Notes under the pieces: generated by a model
Databases searched by the model: none
What the model saw: the letters and a program-made list of their open reading frames with translations, nothing else
What the model was told of the DNA's origin: nothing
Assembly: GCF_016924665.1 (NCBI RefSeq)
Contig: NZ_JAFFJT010000007.1
Location: forward strand, 62,001-126,000
Direction: 5' to 3'
Length of the DNA: 64,000 nt
DNA from: Nocardioides sp. SYSU D00038
GTDB lineage: Bacteria > Actinomycetota > Actinomycetes > Propionibacteriales > Nocardioidaceae
Shown here: piece after piece, positions 38,566 to 46,188 of the stretch
Position numbering within the stretch: position 1 is the first letter of the stretch
Layout: the number at the start of each line of letters is the position of its first letter
Position numbers and translations under genes: made by a program

Positions 38566-39357
38566 TCAGCCATCCGAACCCTCGTGGGCACCGGTCATGG
38601 CGGCGACCAGCTCGCTGGAGGTGTACCTGCCGCGGACGAACTCGGCGACCTTGGCGCCGAGGCGCATCACGACGACGCGGTCGGCCACCTCCTGGACGTC
38701 CTTGAGGTCGTGCGAGATCACCAGGACCCCGCGGTCCTGGGCCTTCAGCCGACCGATGAGGTCGAGGACCTCGGCCCGCTGAGTGACACCGAGGGCGGCC
38801 GTCGGCTCGTCGAGCAGCACCAGGCTGGGGTCGGAGATCAGGGAGCGGCAGATGGCGATGCCCTGACGCTGCCCGCCCGAGAGCCCACCCACGGGCGTGG
38901 TGAGCGACCTGATCCGGACGGACAGGCTGTCGAGGACGCGGCGGGCTTCGACCTCCATCCGGTGCCGGTCGAGCGGACGACCGCGCCAACGGCTGCCGGC
39001 CAGCTCCTGGCCGAGGAAGAGGTTGCGGACGGCGTCCAGGTTGTCGCACAGCGACAGGTCCTGGTAGACGGTGTGGATCCCGTGCCCAGCGGCGGTTCGT
39101 GGGGTGTCGAGGCGGACCTTCTCGCCGCGGACGGCGACCTCGCCGGAGTCGGGGTGCTCCACCCCCGAGATGACCTTCACCAGCGTTGTCTTGCCAGCGC
39201 CGTTGTCGCCGACGAGCGCGACGACCTCGCCGCGGTGCAGGGACAGATCCACCTCGTGGAGGGCTCGCACCCCGCCGAAGTACTTCGATACCCCTCGAAG
39301 CTCCAGGTACGGCTCGCCCGCGCCAGGCTGCTCGGTCCCCGCTGCCGTGGTCGTCAT
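38566..39357 (-). CDS. ABC transporter ATP-binding protein, single-domain XylG/FrcA type
   Basis: 263 residues. Walker A GDNGAGKTT, Q-loop TVYQDLSLCDNL, signature GLSGGQRQGIAICRS, Walker B LVLLDEPTAALG. Only one nucleotide-binding domain is present, whereas RbsA and XylG are about 500 residues with two; it is like FrcA, which also works as a single-domain subunit. It powers the 37330-38520 permease. The C-terminal YTSSELVAAMTGA is typical of this group. It begins 95 bases after the binding protein stop. Confidence 0.88.
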   Translation of the reverse strand: MTTTAAGTEQPGAGEPYLELRGVSKYFGGVRALHEVDLSLHRGEVVALVGDNGAGKTTLVKVISGVEHPDSGEVAVRGEKVRLDTPRTAAGHGIHTVYQDLSLCDNLDAVRNLFLGQELAGSRWRGRPLDRHRMEVEARRVLDSLSVRIRSLTTPVGGLSGGQRQGIAICRSLISDPSLVLLDEPTAALGVTQRAEVLDLIGRLKAQDRGVLVISHDLKDVQEVADRVVVMRLGAKVAEFVRGRYTSSELVAAMTGAHEGSDG

Positions 39358-39452
39358 GCTCTTGCTCCTACCCCTCGGGTTCGGTGGGGACGGCGGTCGG
39401 TCGTCGCCGTCCCCACCGGTTGTCGTCCGGTGCTGACTACCCGCCGGCGCGG

Positions 39453-40601
39453 TCAGCCGACCTTCTCCTGGCAGGTCGGGGTCTCCGCGGCCGGACCGTC
39501 GCAGATCTCCTCCCAGGTGAAGATCCCGAGGTCGACGGCCTGCTGGACCACGTCGCCGGGGTCTTTGCCCTCCTCGAGGTGGATGTGGGTGGCCGGCAGC
39601 TTGGCGGTCGGTACATCGGCGGCGCCGTTGTCGACGCTGTCCTGGACCAGGTCCGACGGCGGCTCCTCACCGTCGAGGGCCGCCATCGTGATCTCGGCCG
39701 CGGCCGCGGCCTCGACCGAGAACGCCTTGAGGACGTTGTCCTGCTGGTCGCCGGTGAGCATGTACTGCAGTCCGGTCAGCTCGGGGTTCTGGCCGCCGTA
39801 GACGGGGACATCGAGGTCCTTGCCGTTCAGCGCCGCGATCACGCCGGCGGTGATGCCGTCGTAGAAGCCGAGGAACGCCGCCAGGTCGTCCTGGGTCTTG
39901 GTCAGGCACTGCTCAGCCGCCTTCTGGGCGTTGTCGGGCGCCCAGTCCTTGACGTAGTCCTCGCAGACCACGTCGAGCGTGCCGTCGTCGATGAGCGGCT
40001 GGAGCACCTCGTCCTGACCCGCCAGCATCTCGGTCGTGTAGACGTCGCCCTTGTTGCCGTAGAGCCGGGCGACCTTGACCGGGGTGTCACCCAAGGCACC
40101 GGCGGCCACCTGCTCGGCGAAGTACTCCGCCTGAAGGACGCCGACGGCCTTCGGGTCGAAGACGACCTGGGCGTACATCTCGCCGTTGATGGGCGGGTTC
40201 TCGTACCCGATCACGGGCACCTCTGCCTGCGCGGCGGCCTGGAGCAGGCCGGCGCTGGTGTTGGGATCGGCGGCAACCACGACGAGAGCGTCGGCCCCCG
40301 CGGCGATCGCCGAGTTGGCCTGCGAGAGCTGGGTGTCAGAGCTCCCACCCCCGTTGACGAACTTGACCTCGACGTCCGGGTCCAGCTTCTTCAGGGCCTC
40401 CTCGAAGTCGGGTCCGTCCTGCTGGATGTACCGGGTGGGCGTCGTGTTCGGGGCCATGAAGTAGACCAGCTTCCCCGAGGACGCCTCGTCGCCCGACGAC
40501 CCGCCGTCGTCGCCACCACACCCGGCCGCGACCAGGGCGAGCGTCGACACGGCCGCGACCATCCCGAGCCGCGACCTCGTCCACCTGCTGCTGCGTTGCA
40601 T
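39453..40601 (-). CDS. substrate-binding lipoprotein, XylF/RbsB type
   Basis: 382 residues from the ATG at 40601, which has a strong AGAAGGAGAA ribosome binding site; a GTG at 40622 would add seven residues without one. Signal peptide ends in the lipobox VAAGC (Cys at about residue 28). The mature protein is a periplasmic-binding type 4 fold: ANSAIAAGADALVVVAADPN, VIGYENPPINGEMYAQVVFD and VPVYGGQNPELTGLQYML resemble XylF. XylF-like proteins bind xylose or other polyols, but the genetic context of oxygenase and CoA ligase suggests a different ligand. It is the first gene of the importer. Confidence 0.88.
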   Translation of the reverse strand: MQRSSRWTRSRLGMVAAVSTLALVAAGCGGDDGGSSGDEASSGKLVYFMAPNTTPTRYIQQDGPDFEEALKKLDPDVEVKFVNGGGSSDTQLSQANSAIAAGADALVVVAADPNTSAGLLQAAAQAEVPVIGYENPPINGEMYAQVVFDPKAVGVLQAEYFAEQVAAGALGDTPVKVARLYGNKGDVYTTEMLAGQDEVLQPLIDDGTLDVVCEDYVKDWAPDNAQKAAEQCLTKTQDDLAAFLGFYDGITAGVIAALNGKDLDVPVYGGQNPELTGLQYMLTGDQQDNVLKAFSVEAAAAAEITMAALDGEEPPSDLVQDSVDNGAADVPTAKLPATHIHLEEGKDPGDVVQQAVDLGIFTWEEICDGPAAETPTCQEKVG

Positions 40602-40771
40602 CCACTTCTCCTTCTGCGACACCCGTCCTGTCGGCGCGGGCGGTTACCGGACGCCGGGGAGAACCGGTGTCCGTCGTGGTGACCCGGACCGGGATCCGTC
40701 TCCGGAAGCTCCCCGTCCGTGTCCGTGTGTAGGAGCCCCGGGTGCTCCATGGGTCCGCTCTCGCGGCATGG

Positions 40772-42544
40772 TCAGGAGCCCCGCACTCCCGCGTGGTCGG
40801 CAGCGATCTGCAGCGCCAGGTGCTTGGAGTAGATCCGCACCCACGCCAACGGTCCGCCCATGAACCAGAACCCGGGCTGACCGGTCCGGCGGTACAGACC
40901 GCCGATCTCCCCGTCCTCGTCGATCCCGAGGACCAGGGGAAGCTTGTCGGCCACGTCGTCGCCGAAGAGACGACGGGCCGTCTCCCGCATGTTGTCGTAG
41001 CCCGTGGCCAGGACGACGAGGTCCGCCTCGAGCTCGCGGCCGTCCTCGAGTCGCAGGCCGCGCTCGGTGAACTCGGCGACGCCGGACCCCTGGGCGAGCG
41101 CGATGTCACCTCGAGCGATCAGCTGGGAGGCGCCCACGTCGATGTAGTAGCCGCCCCCCTGGGCGAGGGCGTAGCCCATCAGTCCGGTGCCCCCCGGCCC
41201 GTCGTTGCGCTTGAACCCGACCGCGTCGAGGCCGGCGAGCAGCTCTGCGTCGTCCAGGGCAGTCTGCTGGGTCTGGGCCACCGCACCCTGGAGCACCAGC
41301 GGCCAGGGGTAGGCGCTGGCCAGGAGGTCGGCGTACTCCGTAGGCGGGCCGTCCTCCACGAAGTTGGCGCCGAAGATGGCGGGGATGCCGTGCTGCTGGC
41401 TCATGATGTAGGTCGAGGAGCGCTGGACCATCGTCACGTGCGCGCCCGCCTCGTGCAGGTCCTGGGCGATGTCGTGGCCGCTGTTGCAGGCCCCCACCAC
41501 CACCGCCCGACGGCCCGCCCATGCCGAGCCGGAGCCGTGCTGGCTCGAGTGGTAGACGGTGCCCGGGAAGCGGTCCCGGCCGGGGAACTGCGGCACCCGG
41601 GGCTCCCCCGCCGCGCCCGTCGCGAGGATCACGTCGCGCGGACGGACCACCCGGTCACCCTCGGCGGTCGACACCCGGAGCGTCCAGCGACCCTCGGTCT
41701 CGTCGTAGCTGCTGTCCTCCATGACGGCCGAGGTCCACACGTTCAGCTCCATGGCCTCCGCGTAGAACTCGAACCAGTCCGCGATCTTGTCCTTGGCCGA
41801 GTAGATGGGCCACGACCGCGGGAACGGCAGGTACGGCAGGTGGTCGGCCCAGACGGGGTCGTGCAGCACGAGCGAGTGGTAGCGCTTGCGCCAACCGTCG
41901 CCGACGCGCTCACTCTTCTCCAGGACCAGGGTGTCCACCCCCATGAGGTTGAGGTTGGCCGCGACCGCCAGGCCGCCCTGACCCGCTCCCAGCACGACGA
42001 CGTCCGGCTCTCGGTCGCGGTAGGCGACCTGCTCGGCGCGCAGGTCCTTCCAGTTCTTCTGCGAGGTCGCACCCACCACGTGCCGGGGGCCCGTGGGTCG
42101 GCGGCTGCCCAAGGCCCGTTCGTGGCCCTTCAGGTCCTCGGTGCCGGTCATCACGGTCCACGCCCGCCACTCGCCGTCGACCTGCCGCAGCCGGGCGACC
42201 CCCCGACACCAGGCCGAGGGCGTCTCGAACGTGAAGAAGCCTTCGACCGAGGGCTGGTCCCCCTCGACGAGGCGCGGCCCGAACTCGGTGACGAGGGCGA
42301 CCTGCGACACCGACGCCTCGGTGAGGTGCGCCTCCAGCAGCCGCCTGATCCGCTCGACCCCGTGGTGGACACCGAGGTCCCAGGTCAGCGCCAGCAGATC
42401 CCGCCACCAGCAGTCCTCGGTGACCAACGCCAGGGTGGCGTCCACGTCACCCGCACTGGCGGCCCGGGCGAACTCCCCGAGCCAGCCGGCGAAGACCACC
42501 GACGCGTCCTCCCGCACCGTCTCGGCTTGCACCGCGACTGCCAT
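40772..42544 (-). CDS. flavin-containing monooxygenase with N-terminal SnoaL-like domain
   Basis: 590 residues. Residues about 10-140 form an NTF2/SnoaL-like domain. The oxygenase core has the FAD site VVVLGAGQGGLAVAANL (about residue 185), the flavin monooxygenase fingerprint FPGTVYHSSQHG (about 340), the NADPH site VVVGACNSGHDIAQDL (about 355) and LVVLATGYDNM. Such enzymes insert oxygen next to a carbonyl (Baeyer-Villiger) or oxidise N or S. It is the first gene of the catabolic cluster and has a good GGGAGG ribosome binding site. A TetR-type palindrome lies 23-40 bases upstream. Substrate unknown. Confidence 0.87.
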   Translation of the reverse strand: MAVAVQAETVREDASVVFAGWLGEFARAASAGDVDATLALVTEDCWWRDLLALTWDLGVHHGVERIRRLLEAHLTEASVSQVALVTEFGPRLVEGDQPSVEGFFTFETPSAWCRGVARLRQVDGEWRAWTVMTGTEDLKGHERALGSRRPTGPRHVVGATSQKNWKDLRAEQVAYRDREPDVVVLGAGQGGLAVAANLNLMGVDTLVLEKSERVGDGWRKRYHSLVLHDPVWADHLPYLPFPRSWPIYSAKDKIADWFEFYAEAMELNVWTSAVMEDSSYDETEGRWTLRVSTAEGDRVVRPRDVILATGAAGEPRVPQFPGRDRFPGTVYHSSQHGSGSAWAGRRAVVVGACNSGHDIAQDLHEAGAHVTMVQRSSTYIMSQQHGIPAIFGANFVEDGPPTEYADLLASAYPWPLVLQGAVAQTQQTALDDAELLAGLDAVGFKRNDGPGGTGLMGYALAQGGGYYIDVGASQLIARGDIALAQGSGVAEFTERGLRLEDGRELEADLVVLATGYDNMRETARRLFGDDVADKLPLVLGIDEDGEIGGLYRRTGQPGFWFMGGPLAWVRIYSKHLALQIAADHAGVRGS

Positions 42545-42566
42545 CCGCCAACCTCCCGATTGCTTT

Positions 42567-42584
42567 ACCGAGCGCTCGCTCGGT
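42567..42584. promoter_or_regulatory. TetR-type operator palindrome
   Basis: ACCGAGCG-CT-CGCTCGGT is a perfect 8-base inverted repeat with a two-base centre, 22 bases upstream of the monooxygenase ATG. Length and spacing suit a TetR dimer; the cluster encodes one TetR protein, so autoregulation of the whole cluster is plausible. Confidence 0.65.
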
Positions 42585-42597
42585 CGAGTGGTCGACA

Positions 42598-42610
42598 GTG
42601 TGTGACACAC
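42598..42610. promoter_or_regulatory. second inverted repeat GTGTG-TGA-CACAC
   Basis: A perfect 5-base inverted repeat just upstream of the TetR-type palindrome in the monooxygenase promoter. It could be a second regulator or activator site; the short arms make it weaker evidence. Confidence 0.35.
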
Positions 42611-42758
42611 GTCTCAGGCTTGGCAAGGGTTTGCTGCGGTCGACTTGTCCACCCCTGGCCCCTCGCGCCAGGTCGAGAGCCTGGACCAGCCTCCCGCGAT
42701 CCAGTCAGGCACCCGGTGCGGAAGTCGGTGCCGAGCCCCCTGGCCGGAAGACGCAAGA

Positions 42759-42796
42759 AGCCCGGTTTCGCCTGTGCATACAGGTGAAACCGGGCT
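42759..42796. terminator. strong hairpin terminator downstream of the secreted nuclease gene
   Basis: Two 17-base arms, starting AGCCCGGTTTC and ending GAAACCGGGCT, pair with one G-T wobble around a GCAT loop. It starts 25 bases beyond the stop of the 42821 gene. It also insulates the catabolic cluster from the mca region. This is the clearest intrinsic-terminator-like hairpin in the middle of the window; the rest of the 276-base gap shows no coding frame. Confidence 0.75.
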
Positions 42797-42820
42797 CTGC
42801 TTGGTGGTCGGCCGGGAGCG

Positions 42821-43702
42821 TCAACCCTTGGCGCCGAAGAGCGTGACCCTGGTGCGGATCAGGTGGTGGTCGCTGGTGAACTTGACCTGCTTGTTGCGGA
42901 TCGCCCGGTACTGGCTGAAGCGGATGTTGCCGGCGCCGAAGATCCAGTCGATGTAGAGGCGCATCGCCGGCGGCCGGCACGGGTTGGCCCTGCCGCCGTT
43001 GGCGGCCTCGAGGGAGGTCTCGCCGACGATGCGGCAGAAGATCTCCTCCTTCTCGTTCATGTCGCCCATGAAGAAGACGGCGTGGCCGGTCCTGCGCAAG
43101 CGCTTGATGAGCGGCACCTGCCGGGCCACCGCGGCGTCGCGCTCGGCCTCCATGCTGTGCGGCGAGTTGTGCACGTTGATGACCCAGAACTTGCGCCCCG
43201 AGTCGCGGTTGAACAGCAGCACGTAGGGGATCGGCCGGATCTGGTTGTCGAAGACCGTGTTGATGTGACCCTTGCGGACCAGCCGGAAGCGGCGCTTGTC
43301 CCAGGCGATCTGCAGCCGCTGCCCGTTGTTGCCGAGGCGCTGGCCGGGCCAGATGCTGAAGTTCGGCATCTTGTTCTGCAGCACCCGCAGCTGGTCGTCC
43401 TGCACCTCCTGGTAGGAGGCGACCGAGATCTTCAGCTTGCGCATGATCCGGGCGACCGCACCGGCCCGCTTGACGCCGGGTGCGAAGCCGCCCGCACCGG
43501 CGGTGTGCTGGCTGCCGAGGATGTTGAACGTCGCCATGTTGAACGACACGTCGGGACGACGGGGTGCCGGCGCGGCGGCGGCCTGGGCGGCGTCGGGGGC
43601 GGCCTGGCTCGGGCTGCTGGCGGGCAGGGTCGCGAGGACGAACGGGAGCACGATCGCAGCGACGATCGCGCCGGGACGGCGTCGACTGGCGGCTCGAATC
43701 AC
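42821..43702 (-). CDS. secreted endonuclease/exonuclease/phosphatase family protein
   Basis: 293 residues from the GTG at 43702. An N-terminal signal peptide (about residues 10-38, ending SPSQAAPDAAQ) is followed by an EEP fold: FNMATFNILGSQH, the metal-binding Glu in SYQEVQDDQL, INVHNSP, FMGDMNEKEE and the final TSDHHLIRTRV motif with catalytic Asp-His. It could be an extracellular nuclease or phosphodiesterase; the family also contains sphingomyelinase-type enzymes. A TATGGT box lies six bases before the GTG. Confidence 0.82.
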   Translation of the reverse strand: MIRAASRRRPGAIVAAIVLPFVLATLPASSPSQAAPDAAQAAAAPAPRRPDVSFNMATFNILGSQHTAGAGGFAPGVKRAGAVARIMRKLKISVASYQEVQDDQLRVLQNKMPNFSIWPGQRLGNNGQRLQIAWDKRRFRLVRKGHINTVFDNQIRPIPYVLLFNRDSGRKFWVINVHNSPHSMEAERDAAVARQVPLIKRLRRTGHAVFFMGDMNEKEEIFCRIVGETSLEAANGGRANPCRPPAMRLYIDWIFGAGNIRFSQYRAIRNKQVKFTSDHHLIRTRVTLFGAKG

Positions 43703-43708
43703 CGTGCG

Positions 43709-43714
43709 ACCATA
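43709..43714 (-). promoter_or_regulatory. -10-like TATGGT box of the secreted nuclease gene
   Basis: Minus-strand TATGGT ends six bases before GTG 43702, again fitting a leaderless promoter. Confidence 0.5.
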
Positions 43715-43748
43715 ACGAGAGTCCTCGCGACGGACCAATCGACCGGAG

Positions 43749-44042
43749 TCAGCGGCGGTCGTCGGGGCGGGGCCGATCCACGGGGGGCTGCTCCACGGGC
43801 GGCTGCTGGTCCCCCGCGTCGTCGGCGGGCGGCGCGTCGCCGTAGACGCCGTCGTCGCGGGCCTGGCGCACGGTGCGCAGGTGGCGGGTCAGGCTGATGC
43901 CCAGCAGCACCACGGCGACGATCAGGCCGAGGAAGATGGCGAACGCCATCCAGCCCGCCTTGACGTCCTCGTCCTCGGGCACGGGGTCCGACGCCGCCAG
44001 CACGGCGGTCACGAGCTCGGAGGCGACGGCGACGAGGAACAT
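43749..44042 (-). CDS. small single-helix membrane protein
   Basis: 97 residues. A hydrophobic N-terminus (MFLVAVASELVTAVLAA) may be a signal or first helix, and AGWMAFAIFLGLIVAVVLLGISL at about 29-51 is a clear transmembrane segment, followed by a basic HLRTVRQARDDG and a Pro-, Asp- and Gln-rich tail. Function unknown. It starts 25 bases after mca, in the position of the small membrane protein Rv1083 next to mca in M. tuberculosis, so it is likely the counterpart. Confidence 0.75.
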   Translation of the reverse strand: MFLVAVASELVTAVLAASDPVPEDEDVKAGWMAFAIFLGLIVAVVLLGISLTRHLRTVRQARDDGVYGDAPPADDAGDQQPPVEQPPVDRPRPDDRR

Positions 44043-44067
44043 GCCCCCATCCTCTCAGGCGCCCCGG

Positions 44068-44964
44068 TCAGTCGGTCAGGGAGATCCCCGCGAACAGGTC
44101 GTCCTCGGGCACCGGGGCGTCCACGTGGCTCGTGACCAGCTCGAAGTCCTCGGTGGGCCACACCTCGGCCTGGAGCTCGCGCGGGATCGCGAACCACATG
44201 CCGTCGGGGTCGATCTGGGTGGCGTGGGCCAGCAGGGCCTGGTCGCGGACGCCGAAGAAGTCGCTGCACGGCACCTTGGTCGTGACCCGGGCGTCCCACT
44301 CCGGCTCCGGCTCCCACTCCGCGAGCCGCTCCGCCCACGGCGACTCCAGCCCGTGCGTGACCATCGCGTCGTGCAGCCGCTGCATCCGCTCGCGGTTGAA
44401 CGAGTGGTGGTAGTAGAGCTTCAGCACCTGCCAGGGCTCGCCCAGCTCGGGGTAGCGCTCCGGGTCGGCGGCGGCGCGGAACGCCTCCACGCTGATCTCG
44501 TGGCACTTCACGTGGTCGGGGTGGGGGTAGCCGCCGCGCTCGTCGTACGTCGTCAGCACGTGCGGCCGGAACTCGCGGATCAGCCGCACCAACGGCGCCG
44601 CGGCCTCCTCGAGCGGCACCAGGCCGAAGCAGCCCTCGGGCAGCGGCGGCTTCGGGTCGCCCTCGGGCCAGCCGGAGTCGACGAAGCCCAGCCAGTCCTG
44701 GCGGACGCCGAGGATGTCGCGGGCCCGCTCCATCTCCTGGCGGCGGATCTCGCTGATGTTCGCGAGGACGTCGGGGCGGTCCATCTTGGGGTTGAGGATC
44801 GAGCCCCGCTCGCCGCCGGTGCAGGTGACGACGTGGACGTCGACCCCCTGCGCGACGTACATCGCGGTGGACGCGGCGCCCTTGCTCGACTCGTCGTCGG
44901 GGTGGGCGTGCACGTGCATCAGGCGGTACCCCGCCCGGGGCTTGGCGCGGGGGTCGTGCTCCAT
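44068..44964 (-). CDS. mca: mycothiol S-conjugate amidase
   Basis: 298 residues, close to the 288 of M. tuberculosis Mca. The zinc site is in [17 protein letters not shown] (His and Asp-Asp, about residue 17) with the later His in [26 protein letters not shown] is also conserved. It cleaves mycothiol S-conjugates to a mercapturic acid and GlcN-inositol, detoxifying electrophiles, and is restricted to actinobacteria. The ATG at 44964 is seven bases after a TACGAT box; an ATG at 44973 overlaps that box. It is divergent from the DUF4307 gene, as in mycobacteria. Confidence 0.94.
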   Translation of the reverse strand: MEHDPRAKPRAGYRLMHVHAHPDDESSKGAASTAMYVAQGVDVHVVTCTGGERGSILNPKMDRPDVLANISEIRRQEMERARDILGVRQDWLGFVDSGWPEGDPKPPLPEGCFGLVPLEEAAAPLVRLIREFRPHVLTTYDERGGYPHPDHVKCHEISVEAFRAAADPERYPELGEPWQVLKLYYHHSFNRERMQRLHDAMVTHGLESPWAERLAEWEPEPEWDARVTTKVPCSDFFGVRDQALLAHATQIDPDGMWFAIPRELQAEVWPTEDFELVTSHVDAPVPEDDLFAGISLTD

Positions 44965-44971
44965 GGTCGAC

Positions 44972-44977
44972 ATCGTA
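44972..44977 (-). promoter_or_regulatory. -10-like TACGAT box of mca
   Basis: Minus-strand TACGAT ends seven bases before the chosen ATG at 44964 and argues against the alternative ATG at 44973, which lies partly inside it. Confidence 0.5.
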
Positions 44978-44994
44978 GGTGGCAGGCTGGCCGG

Positions 44995-45399
44995 GTGAGC
45001 GCGCAGGACACCCTTGCCGAGCGCTACGGGGCCCCGGCCCCGTGGCGGCGCCGGGCGCTGCTGCTGGTCGCCGCCGCCGTGGTGGCGGCGTTCCTGGGCT
45101 GGCTGGCGTGGACCGCGTGGGGGCACGGCACCCCCGAGGTGACCTCCGAGCTGGAGACCTGGACGATCGAGGGCGAGCACGCCGCCGTCGCGGTGGTGGT
45201 GGTCTCGCTGCGCGACGACGACGTCGAGGCGACCTGCCGGCTGCGCGCGCTGGCCGAGGACCACAGCACCGTCGGCGAGGTGTCGTTCACGCCCGACCCC
45301 GGCACCCGCCGGCAGACCCAGCAGATCCGCACCGAGCGCCGAGCCACCGCGGTGGAGTCGCTGGGGTGCACCACGGCCGACCAGAAGCAGCCCCGCTGA
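44995..45399 (+). CDS. DUF4307 membrane protein
   Basis: 134 residues. A short cytoplasmic N-terminus ([14 protein letters not shown]) is followed by one transmembrane helix at about residues 20-40 and an extracytoplasmic domain with [20 protein letters not shown] and two Cys. DUF4307 is an actinobacterial family of unknown role, found almost always between mca and greA, exactly as here (compare Rv1081c). The GTG start is preferred because the family begins S-x-x-x-L-A-E-R-Y-G. Confidence 0.85.
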   Translation: MSAQDTLAERYGAPAPWRRRALLLVAAAVVAAFLGWLAWTAWGHGTPEVTSELETWTIEGEHAAVAVVVVSLRDDDVEATCRLRALAEDHSTVGEVSFTPDPGTRRQTQQIRTERRATAVESLGCTTADQKQPR

Positions 45400-45440
45400 G
45401 GGCACCCGCCGCGCGACCTGCGGTTGTCGCGCCCGCTTGC

Positions 45441-45446
45441 TACCAT
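45441..45446 (+). promoter_or_regulatory. -10-like TACCAT box upstream of greA
   Basis: TACCAT lies 178 bases before the greA ATG, so if used it gives a leader of about 170 bases. No clear hairpin or riboswitch was identified in the leader. Confidence 0.35.
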
Positions 45447-45624
45447 CGACGAATCTGACGTCCCGCGGGGCCGTCCCGGGACGAGCCGCCGCCCCACCCC
45501 GTCACACCGGGGTCCCGGCCTGTTTCGGGCCATCCTCTCCGGGTTACCTGCCCGGCGCCGGACGTCCGACCACAGCACGATCCGATCCACCGTTCCGTTC
45601 CACCCGAGTGCAGGGAGTTGCACC

Positions 45625-46128
45625 ATGACGCAGTCCGCCGATCAGGCCACGGTCTGGCTGACCCAGGACGCCCACGACAAGCTCACCTCCGAGCTCGAGG
45701 AGCTCAAGGGCCCCAAGCGCCAGGAGGTGATCGCCCGGATCAGCGCCGCGCGTGACGAGGGCGACCTCAAGGAGAACGGCGGCTACCACGCCGCCCGCGA
45801 GGAGCAGGGGCGCATCGAGGGGCGGATCCGTCAGCTCGAGGACATGCTCCGTCGCGCCGAGGTCGGCGAGACCCCTCCCAACGACGGCGTGGTCGAGCCC
45901 GGGATGGTCATCACCTACAAGTTCGTGGGCGACGACGACTCCGACGCCGAGACGTTCCTCCTCGGCGCCCGCGAGATCGAGCCCGAGGGGCTCACCGTCT
46001 ACTCGCCGCAGTCGCCGCTCGGCTCGGCCATCAACGGCCACCAGAAGGGCGACACCGTCTCCTACGAGGCGCCCAACGGCAAGAAGCTCGAGGTCGTCAT
46101 CCTCGACGCGGTGCCCTTCACCGGCTGA
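45625..46128 (+). CDS. greA: transcription elongation factor GreA
   Basis: 167 residues, standard length. The N-terminal coiled coil includes LTSELEELKGPKRQEVIARI and the tip ARDEGDLKENGGYHAAREEQ, whose acidic residues reach the RNA polymerase active site to trigger cleavage of backtracked RNA. The C-terminal FKBP-like domain ends with SPLGSAINGHQKGDTVSYEAPNG. It rescues stalled transcription complexes. ATG 45625 follows CAGGGAGTTG. Its 225-base upstream gap is unusually long for this region. Confidence 0.95.
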   Translation: MTQSADQATVWLTQDAHDKLTSELEELKGPKRQEVIARISAARDEGDLKENGGYHAAREEQGRIEGRIRQLEDMLRRAEVGETPPNDGVVEPGMVITYKFVGDDDSDAETFLLGAREIEPEGLTVYSPQSPLGSAINGHQKGDTVSYEAPNGKKLEVVILDAVPFTG

Positions 46129-46146
46129 CCGCCCCCGTGCCCAGCG

Positions 46147-46177
46147 CCGGCCCGTCGTCCACCGGACGGCGGGCCGG
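46147..46177. terminator. hairpin between convergent greA and ilvA
   Basis: CCGGCCCGTCGTCC and GGACGGCGGGCCGG are 14-base arms with one G-T wobble and an ACC loop, between the greA stop (46128) and ilvA stop (46189). Usable in both directions. Confidence 0.65.
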
Positions 46178-46188
46178 TGTCGTGGCGG

